From Candidatus Bathyarchaeota archaeon B63 (GTDB lineage: Archaea > Thermoproteota > Bathyarchaeia > Bathyarchaeales > DTEX01), in contig LUCF01000027.1 of the NCBI GenBank assembly GCA_001593845.1, forward strand, positions 1 through 8,496: a stretch of 8,496 bases of DNA, given 5' to 3'. The notes beneath the pieces were generated by a model. The model did no database searches and was not told the DNA's origin. It saw only the letters and a program-made list of their open reading frames with translations. Within the stretch, counting starts at the first letter, position 1. Every line of letters begins with the position of its first letter. Below, in pieces: positions 1-4,374 of the stretch. Position numbers and translations under genes: made by a program.

Positions 1-40
1 GCCCCTTGGCGGCGCCGTTTATTCTGAGCTCTTCCAACAT
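1..40 (-). CDS. Possible 5' end of a divergent gene, cut by the window edge
   Basis: On the minus strand an ATG at 40 opens a frame that stays open to the window edge, 13 codons reading MLEELRINGAAKG. The codons (GAG, CTC, GGC, GCC, AAG) resemble those of the other genes here. An AT-rich TATA-like stretch (TTTATATAATTAA, 83-95) lies about 45-55 bases upstream and could serve it. No ribosome site precedes the ATG. A competing reading is the plus strand, where PLGGAVYSELFQHI followed by a stop at 44-46 could be the tail of an incoming gene. Thirteen codons cannot settle this and no product can be named. Confidence 0.25.
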   Translation of the reverse strand, partial: MLEELRINGAAKG

Positions 41-196
41 ATTTAAGTTTTAGGAATTTTACGCCTCTTAAAGGCGGCAAATTTTATATAATTAAGGGCT
101 GGATATGGGACGCCGTAAGCGCGGATGAAGCGATTGCATCACATTAACATGGCATGCCCCGGGTGGGCTCCCAATCAGAAGCGTGTCCACAAATTA

Positions 197-224
197 TTTA
201 TAACCCGCCCTTTATAACCCGCCC
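197..224 (+). repeat. Perfect tandem 14-bp repeat carrying two TATA boxes
   Basis: The 14-mer TTTATAACCCGCCC occurs twice with no spacer (197-210 and 211-224). Each copy starts with an archaeal TATA-like TTTATAA. The second box is about 45 bases before the PHP gene start, which predicts a transcript start near 237 and a short leader containing the ribosome site. The repeat therefore looks like a duplicated promoter core. Confidence 0.75.
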
Positions 225-235
225 GAAAAAGGGCG
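220..235 (+). promoter_or_regulatory. Small inverted repeat between TATA box and PHP gene
   Basis: CGCCC (220-224) and GGGCG (231-235) form a 5-bp inverted repeat around GAAAAA. The left arm is the end of the second 14-bp repeat copy. It sits between the second TATA box and the predicted transcript start, so it could be an operator or a chance hairpin. Function is not shown. Confidence 0.35.
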
Positions 236-257
236 AGGCCGTTAGGAGGAGGTCACA

Positions 258-1085
258 TTGACCATGAGTTTAATAGATAAGATAGACTTCCACGTGCACG
301 TTGCTGAAAGGTACCCCTACAAATATTCTGTAGAGGAGGTGATAAGGGAGGCTGAGAGGAGAGGTCTTATTTATATGGCTCTAGCTGATCATTGGAGGCC
401 GTATGACCCTGATCCCTGCACGTTCTTATGGGAGAGGAGGGAAATAGACAGAATCAAAACTAAAGTAAAGGTTTTCCTCTCGGCCGAAGTAGATATAGTA
501 GACTCTGAAGGACATAGTCCAGTTAAGCCTTTACTCCATAGAGAGATCATAAAGGCTATGGACTACCTCTCGGCAGCCTCTCACTCGGGAGAACCTTGGA
601 CGTATGAGTACGAGAAGAGTAAGGTACCTATGGACAAGCTTGAGATAATCGAGTATGAGCATAAAAAGCATTTAAGTATCTTAAGAAATGAGTTGTTCGA
701 TGTGGTATTCCATCCATATGATTCTACAGTAGCGTGGTTATACAGAGAAGGTTACGCAAAAACCCGCTCCCTTAAGGAAATTCCGGAAGTATACCTGAGA
801 GAGTTTGCTGAATACGCTGCCCTTTATAATAAAGGTATAGAGATTAATAACGTCTCCTTAGTGGCTGAGAAAGAGGGCGTGAAAGGCTATGAAAGAATTA
901 AAGAAGGTTTTGAGACTTTTGTGAAAATTCTGCTTGAGAAAGGAGCTAAGTTAATTATAGGTTCGGATTGCCACTACTGCGACAAACATTGGCACTGGCC
1001 AGGGTGGACTAAAGAAGCTGCCGAATTAATAAGGCGTTGTGGGGGGAGCGACAAGGACCTTTGGCTCCCAAAAGGGATAAGATGA
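258..1085 (+). CDS. PHP-domain metal-dependent hydrolase
   Basis: A 275-residue PHP (polymerase and histidinol phosphatase) superfamily protein, probably a cytosolic phosphoesterase. All expected metal-ligand motifs are visible in order: HVH (residues 12-14), ADH (43-45), AEVD with E77, SH at 108-109, FHP with H152, E195 in IEINN, and SDCH with D237/H239. This set matches the usual multi-metal PHP site. The substrate is unknown; it is not clearly histidinol phosphatase. A TTG at 258 follows GGAGGAGGT (245-253), and an ATG two codons later at 264 is equally possible. Third codon positions are richer in A/T (TTA, AAA, ATA, GTT) than in pyrG or the kinases, which may mean later acquisition. Transcription probably starts from the duplicated TATA repeat just upstream. 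Its neighbour downstream is a broken HAD phosphatase gene. Confidence 0.85.
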   Translation: MTMSLIDKIDFHVHVAERYPYKYSVEEVIREAERRGLIYMALADHWRPYDPDPCTFLWERREIDRIKTKVKVFLSAEVDIVDSEGHSPVKPLLHREIIKAMDYLSAASHSGEPWTYEYEKSKVPMDKLEIIEYEHKKHLSILRNELFDVVFHPYDSTVAWLYREGYAKTRSLKEIPEVYLREFAEYAALYNKGIEINNVSLVAEKEGVKGYERIKEGFETFVKILLEKGAKLIIGSDCHYCDKHWHWPGWTKEAAELIRRCGGSDKDLWLPKGIR

Positions 1086-1122
1086 GGCTATATTCATATT
1101 TATGAACTGGAGGTAAACCATT

Positions 1123-1332
1123 TTGATCGAGGTGGACCTTATTGCCATTGACCTTGATGGCGTCCTTCTTGAGCGTGATGGGACAATCCTTCCTGCGGTG
1201 AAACGGGCCCTCGCCGAGGTCGTGAAGCGAGGCGTCAAGATCGCAACAGCTTCAGGGCGGTGTCTGAAATACCAAGTTAGCAGCCTCAAGAGAAATAGGC
1301 TTGGCATATCATCTGGAGGAGCCTCGTCTTAG
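1123..1332 (+). pseudogene. Amino-terminal stub of a HAD-family (Cof/IIB-like) phosphatase
   Basis: A frame of 69 codons begins at TTG 1123, with a good ribosome site GGAGGT at 1109-1114, 8 bases away. It shows HAD motif I, DLDGVLL with D10 and D12, followed by the typical first helix and a motif II-like ATASGR (residues 41-46). Full Cof/IIB-type HAD phosphatases have roughly 220-280 residues, including a cap domain and the later Lys and Asp motifs. None of that is present: from about residue 47 the sequence loses resemblance and stops at 1330-1332. The region immediately after encodes part of an unrelated protein in another frame. I read this as a gene truncated by deletion. It keeps its translation signals, so a short peptide may still be made, but it cannot be an active HAD enzyme. 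Confidence 0.75.
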
Positions 1333-1619
1333 ACCCCGTTTACATACCCCTCAAGCCGGGACCGTACAAGAAGGGCGAGGTCATAAGGGAATGTGTAGCG
1401 GCTCTGGTATGCGGTAAAGATGGAGGCGCTACGTCGCCCCTTAGACGCAGGTCCGTTAAGAACGGGGTGCTTGAGGTGATCGTCAGCGGGAGGGATGGGA
1501 AGACCTACCTAATCGTCTCGAACCTCTCTGAGAAGGACATAAAGCACACCGCGGTATGGGGATCCTATTCAGGGGCCTACAGTCTGGGTCCCTACGAATC
1601 TAGGGTGGAATCTATCTAA
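1299..1619 (+). pseudogene. Carboxy-terminal remnant of another gene, possibly a glycoside hydrolase
   Basis: This frame is open from 1299 to a TAA at 1617-1619, about 106 codons, with no ATG, GTG or TTG in its first half. The first possible start is a GTG near 1465. Codon choice looks like real coding sequence. The last 50 residues include VIVSGRDGKTYLIVSNLSEK and then YSLGPYESRV. An alternating hydrophobic pattern ending in a LxPYExxV segment recalls the beta-sandwich domain that closes many glycoside hydrolases (GH42-like and related). That assignment is from pattern memory only. The frame overlaps the tail of the HAD stub, so a deletion that joined the front of one gene to the back of another is the simplest explanation. 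A real short gene with an unusual start is less likely. Confidence 0.55.
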
Positions 1620-1810
1620 GAATAAGGGATCTTTAATTAGCATCGTGGATGCCCTAGCTTTATGATGATTATCTCGGCTCCAACCATAACCGTCTGAGAG
1701 ATAGAGATCCTATTCAGACTTTGTGAAGAAATCGGACGATGAGACTAGGACGCATACTGTACGTTATAACTAAGGCCGGGTCTCTTAGCGTATGCCCCTA
1801 CAGCAACTTT

Positions 1811-1817
1811 TTTATAA
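1811..1817 (+). promoter_or_regulatory. TATA box of the PD-(D/E)XK-like gene
   Basis: TTTATAA inside a run of T (1808-1817) is a good archaeal TATA box. Transcription would start near 1840, only about 10 bases before the TTG start at 1850. No proper ribosome site precedes that start, so the message is probably leaderless or nearly so. Confidence 0.55.
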
Positions 1818-1849
1818 TCGACGTCCCAAGGCATTTCCGGTAGTCAGGA

Positions 1850-2449
1850 TTGAGCGTTAAGGAAGAGCTTCTCAGGCTGCTGGAGAAGGATAGAGAGTTC
1901 AGGTACGCCGTCGCTGGCTTAATCGGCTTAGACCAGATCTTAATGAGGCTGGATAGGCATGAGGAGGAACTCATCAAGCTTAGGGAAGACATGAATAGGG
2001 GATTCAAGAGATATGACGAGGAGATAGCTAAACTCAGAGAGGATATGAATAGGGGATTCGAGCTTGTTGAGAGGCACATCTCAGCACTTGGAGCCAGATG
2101 GGGACTCCTCACTGAGGAGGCTTTCAGAGCGGGCTTGAAAGGCCTGATAGAGGAGGAGTTTGGATTCAAGATTGAGAGGTGGAGGGTCTACGACGAGGAG
2201 GGAATAGTTTTTGGCTACCCGAGCCAGGTTGAGGTCGACGTGGCGGTCCGTAACGAGAAGATCATGCTCATCGAGGTTAAGGCTCATGTCGACGCCTCAG
2301 ATCTATACTCCTTCAAGAGGAAGGCTGAGCTTTACGAGATGAAAACCGGAAGGAAACCCTCCAGGCTGCTCGTTGTCACGCCATACATCGAGGATAGGGC
2401 CATCCAGGCAGCAAAGAGCCTGAAGATAGAGGTATACACGAAGGTTTAG
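1850..2449 (+). CDS. Archaeal DUF3782-like protein with coiled coil and PD-(D/E)XK nuclease fold
   Basis: The 199-residue product has an acidic/basic helical amino-terminal half and a compact alpha/beta carboxy-terminal half. Residues 39-56 and 57-74 are two near-identical 18-residue units, each containing KLREDMNRGF, which should form a coiled coil and perhaps a dimer. The second half carries a PD-(D/E)XK-like active site: E89/E90 in the helix LLTEEAF, D130 in EVDVAV, and E142-V-K144 in LIEVKA. This arrangement is typical of archaeal DUF3782-type proteins, which often vary in repeat number. Their substrate is not established; DNA cleavage or binding is inferred from the fold. The TTG start lacks a clear ribosome site (only AGGA touching the start), in line with the leaderless promoter. 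No toxin, antitoxin or restriction partner is adjacent. Confidence 0.8.
   Translation: MSVKEELLRLLEKDREFRYAVAGLIGLDQILMRLDRHEEELIKLREDMNRGFKRYDEEIAKLREDMNRGFELVERHISALGARWGLLTEEAFRAGLKGLIEEEFGFKIERWRVYDEEGIVFGYPSQVEVDVAVRNEKIMLIEVKAHVDASDLYSFKRKAELYEMKTGRKPSRLLVVTPYIEDRAIQAAKSLKIEVYTKV
1964..2071 (+). repeat. Two 54-bp in-frame repeat units in the coiled-coil region
   Basis: Units 1964-2017 and 2018-2071 encode 18 residues each and share KLREDMNRGF exactly. The DNA differs at several silent positions (for example GAAGACATG against GAGGATATG), so the duplication is old and the peptide has been kept under selection. Confidence 0.8.
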
Positions 2450-2476
2450 TTCACCGAAAAGAAGGATGATTTGACT

Positions 2477-2486
2477 CCCCTTTTTT
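2477..2486 (+). terminator. T-run terminator after the PD-(D/E)XK-like gene
   Basis: CCCCTTTTTT lies 28 bases past the stop codon, in the convergent gap before the URO-D-like gene. Archaeal RNA polymerase stops at such T-runs without needing a hairpin, and I see no strong stem here. Confidence 0.4.
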
Positions 2487-2571
2487 GAATTTGTATGTCA
2501 CTTCATTTAAGAAGACTTGGACCGGAACAGCAGGATCATCAAGCTTCAGAGGGGAGAACATCAATCGGTCA

Positions 2572-3669
2572 TCAGAAGAATCTCTCCTTTATCTTCTTAA
2601 TCAGGCTTCTCGCCTCCTCGTTGCTGGAGCATGTTGTTCTTATTGCTATGCCCCTTGGGATTCTAGCCAGCACCCTCATGACCTTTTCGGGTGGAACCAT
2701 TATCTGGATTAGCTTCCCTCTTTCCTGTATCTTCTTGTAGAGTGGAATCCAGCATTCTTCTCCTGAGTTCGGGTTTCCCTCCCCAGGCACCCATTGGATG
2801 CAGTCGAGCTCATTTATGCTGAGGAGGCTGTCGAGGTGCGGAAGCTCCAGCGGCCCGTCTAGGTGCCAGATCGTCCTGTCGAAGTATTCGCATTCCTCGA
2901 CGATCAGCGGCAGGATGAATTCTCGGAACATCGCTGGGGAGAGATAAACCATGAAGTCGCATTGGAGTATGAAGTGCTTCTTTGCGCTCCAGATCCCCGC
3001 CCACGTCGAGTAGCCGTTCTCCTCCGTATTTATGACTCTGCATAGCTCTTCGTAGTACCTGAACAGGAGATCTTGAACCCTCCTCAGAACCCTCTTCGCC
3101 CTCCCCTTCTCCGTGAACATGCCCCTGAGGAGGCCGGTCGGAAAGTTCCCCATGAGCTGCGCAGTCACCGTGACCGCGTCGAGGAGATCAGTGAAGGCGA
3201 CGACCGCCTTCCCCCTACACTGCTTACTAGCAGCCTCATAGGCCCGGCGGGTGTATCTCCACCAGTCATTATCTGGGTCAAAATCAACATTCTCCAGGTT
3301 CTCCAAAGAAAGGTTTCCCGAGAACCATGAGGTATTCGCTTCTGGGTCGAACTTGACCTCCGCTCCTAGATAGGCCGCAAGAGATCCGGGGCCGAGATTC
3401 ACCCAGACGTTTGGGTAGGCTTCCCCCCAGAATATCATCTTTGAAAACTGCTGAAGGATTCTTCGGAGAGCCTCTTCGAAGTCTGGATAGTAACGCATAA
3501 AGGCCCATGAGTCTATCTTAGGCGGCTTCTCATCCCTTGGGTAGATCACTTGGATCAGCGGCCGTTCGAGGGTTCCTTCCCACCACTCTTCGAAGGCCCG
3601 CTTCGCCTCCTCCCAGTCCTCCTTGTATAGCATGAAGGGACACCTACTTCTAAATCCGTCATCGTCCAT
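2572..3669 (-). CDS. URO-D/methyltransferase-superfamily protein of unknown substrate
   Basis: The 365-residue protein resembles the uroporphyrinogen-decarboxylase-like superfamily, which also includes corrinoid methyltransferases such as MtaA. Family-like pieces are the start KEDWEEAKRAFEEWWEG, ERPLIQV, TDLLDAV (residues 160-166), LSPAMFREFILP, WHLDGPLELPHLD (268-280) and CIQWVPGEGNP (290-300). It lacks the Arg-rich amino-terminal signature of true HemE. It has H-L-D at 269-271 where MtaA-type enzymes have a zinc-binding H-x-C, so neither haem synthesis nor standard methyl transfer can be assumed. The ATG at 3669 has no ribosome site. An internal ATG at 3633 (residue 13) has AGGTG seven bases upstream and would start at MLYKEDWEEA, where I would expect the family to begin, so it may be the true start. 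It is cytosolic, transcribed alone, and divergent from the tRNA. Confidence 0.75.
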   Translation of the reverse strand: MDDDGFRSRCPFMLYKEDWEEAKRAFEEWWEGTLERPLIQVIYPRDEKPPKIDSWAFMRYYPDFEEALRRILQQFSKMIFWGEAYPNVWVNLGPGSLAAYLGAEVKFDPEANTSWFSGNLSLENLENVDFDPDNDWWRYTRRAYEAASKQCRGKAVVAFTDLLDAVTVTAQLMGNFPTGLLRGMFTEKGRAKRVLRRVQDLLFRYYEELCRVINTEENGYSTWAGIWSAKKHFILQCDFMVYLSPAMFREFILPLIVEECEYFDRTIWHLDGPLELPHLDSLLSINELDCIQWVPGEGNPNSGEECWIPLYKKIQERGKLIQIMVPPEKVMRVLARIPRGIAIRTTCSSNEEARSLIKKIKERFF

Positions 3670-3707
3670 AAATGGGTTTCATGCCCATCCAGCCGTGAAG
3701 GAAAATC

Positions 3708-3716
3708 CTTAAGTAA
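3708..3716 (+). promoter_or_regulatory. Probable TATA box of the tRNA gene
   Basis: CTTAAGTAA is centred about 34 bases before the mature tRNA 5' end at 3746. A transcript start near 3738-3740 would leave a short 5' trailer for RNase P. The sequence deviates from the ideal box, so confidence is moderate. Confidence 0.4.
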
Positions 3717-3727
3717 TGACTGATGTG

Positions 3728-3737
3728 AATATATTTT
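3728..3737 (-). promoter_or_regulatory. Probable TATA box of the URO-D-like gene
   Basis: Read on the minus strand this is an AAATATAT stretch, giving a transcript start near 3706. It is too close to the tRNA (about 14 bases) to serve as that gene's TATA box. The resulting leader contains two small palindromes: AAGGA/TCCTT at 3698-3710 and ATGGG/CCCAT at 3672-3688. Confidence 0.4.
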
Positions 3738-3745
3738 GTTAGGCT

Positions 3746-3823
3746 GGGCCCGTAGCTCAGCCTGGTCAGAGCGACAGGCTCATAACCTGTTGGTCGGGCG
3801 TTCAAATCGCCCCGGGCCCACCA
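3746..3823 (+). tRNA. tRNA with anticodon CAT (elongator Met or Ile2), CCA encoded
   Basis: A complete intronless cloverleaf is visible. The acceptor stem is GGGCCCG (3746-3752) with CGGGCCC (3813-3819), discriminator A at 3820, and an encoded CCA at 3821-3823. The D arm is GCTC/GAGC (3755-3772). The anticodon stem ACAGG/CCTGT encloses loop CTCATAA, with CAT at 3781-3783. The T arm is GGGCG-TTCAAAT-CGCCC (3796-3812). All stems pair fully. It is not the initiator: initiators carry three G:C pairs next to the anticodon loop and a weak first acceptor pair, and neither is seen. Choosing between elongator Met and the Ile2 type (C34 changed to agmatidine to read AUA) cannot be done with certainty; the GGGCC acceptor start resembles archaeal isoleucine tRNAs. 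Confidence 0.95.
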
Positions 3824-3890
3824 CAGAATGAAATCAGCCTCTTCAAACCTCAGAATTCTCAGCTTTGGGATTCCTTCTTTGTCGCTGGAA

Positions 3891-3897
3891 TTTTTTT
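3891..3897 (+). terminator. T7 run downstream of the tRNA
   Basis: Seven T residues followed by CTTTATT lie about 70 bases beyond the tRNA. This is a plausible archaeal stop signal, with no hairpin seen. Confidence 0.3.
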
Positions 3898-3936
3898 CTT
3901 TATTAAGCGAATATATAAAGAACAGAAGGTTTAAGC

Positions 3937-4017
3937 ATGGATGTATACATAGGCGTATCCGAAGATCCTAGAAGATTTTCTTATGGAGACCTCTTCTCTT
4001 TTCTCCAACTTAGCTGA
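3937..4017 (+). CDS. Possible 26-residue leaderless mini-gene
   Basis: A TATA-like ATATATAAA at 3911-3919 predicts a transcript start within a few bases of the ATG at 3937, the layout of a leaderless gene. The frame encodes a 26-residue peptide beginning MDVYIGVSEDPRRF and ends at TGA 4015-4017, three bases before the end of the convergent Sec61-beta gene. The peptide resembles no family I know, has no membrane segment, and could be a truncated gene start or chance. The promoter placement is the only real support. Confidence 0.2.
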   Translation: MDVYIGVSEDPRRFSYGDLFSFLQLS

Positions 4018-4020
4018 GGC

Positions 4021-4197
4021 TCATACAACCATCTGGGCGACTATGCATATTATTATCAATGCGACGGCTAGGATCACCACAATCTCGGGGCGAACCCTTA
4101 TGCCCGGGGTGTCCTCCTCGAAGAATCTGAGTAGGCCCGCGCCTGCCGCTGGCAGGGGGGCTGTCTGCTGTCTCCTTCTTCTCCTTCGGCTGCTCAT
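4021..4197 (-). CDS. Preprotein translocase Sec61-beta subunit
   Basis: A 58-residue protein with the classic archaeal Sec61-beta layout, the small membrane subunit that joins SecY and SecE in the protein-conducting channel. It has a very basic cytosolic amino terminus (SSRRRRRR), then AAGAGLLRFFEEDTPGIRVR (residues 17-36), the family's hallmark segment, and one carboxy-terminal membrane helix at about residues 39-57 (EIVVILAVALIIICIVAQM). Length is normal for the family (about 50-60). The ATG at 4197 is chosen because it gives this intact motif; an ATG just upstream at 4210 is in another frame. GGGGAG lies a few bases before the start as a weak ribosome site, and an AT-rich box at 4241-4250 could be its promoter. 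It is divergent from pyrG. Confidence 0.92.
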   Translation of the reverse strand: MSSRRRRRRQQTAPLPAAGAGLLRFFEEDTPGIRVRPEIVVILAVALIIICIVAQMVV

Positions 4198-4288
4198 CGC
4201 TCCCCATCCGCAACTAGATATGGATGGAGATTCGATCTAATTAAATTTATTCCTCCAGCCCTGCATATCTTGACTTAGAGGATCAGTC

Positions 4289-4319
4289 GAGGGCTCCTTT
4301 TTTGATCCGTGGGGCCCTC
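4289..4319. promoter_or_regulatory. Inverted repeat between Sec61-beta and pyrG
   Basis: GAGGGCTCC (4289-4297) pairs with GGGGCCCTC (4311-4319), nine pairs with one T:G, around a 13-base spacer containing six T. It lies upstream of the predicted promoter of pyrG, and also upstream of the divergent Sec61-beta promoter. In DNA form it could be a regulator site. It is probably outside both transcripts, so an RNA role is less likely. Confidence 0.4.
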
Positions 4320-4340
4320 ATCCCCATCCTCGTAATCGGA

Positions 4341-4352
4341 GTTTTTTTATTG
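4341..4352 (+). promoter_or_regulatory. TATA-like box of pyrG
   Basis: GTTTTTTTATTG is centred about 27 bases before the pyrG ATG at 4375. No ribosome site lies between, so transcription probably begins at or within a few bases of the start codon. Confidence 0.5.
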
Positions 4353-4374
4353 TACCCCTTAGAAAATATATGAT

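Noticed and set aside
105..128. Very short plus-strand frame MGRRKRG, reminiscent of the first residues of Elf1-type proteins
   Set aside because: It stops after 7 codons and no Elf1 sequence continues in any frame.
1662..1697. Box C-like ATGATGA and box D-like CTGA, possible C/D guide RNA
   Set aside because: The 25 bases between the boxes are too long for one archaeal guide and no internal D'/C' pair is visible.
2451..2561. 36-codon minus-strand frame beginning MFSPLKLDD behind the URO-D-like gene
   Set aside because: It has no ribosome site, lies in a convergent gap and spans the T-run terminator of the opposite gene; no family recognised.
2527..2575. Minus-strand TGATGA - CTGA - AGCT - TGATGA pattern at the 3' end of the URO-D-like gene, like C, D' and C' boxes
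   Set aside because: The D'/C' spacing is good but no final box D (CTGA) or closing stem follows, and the first guide interval is long. A C/D RNA model search would settle it.
4010..4213. Minus-strand frame MRMGSDEQPKEKK overlapping the Sec61-beta gene
   Set aside because: It is a different frame from the recognisable Sec61-beta protein and loses sense after the basic start.
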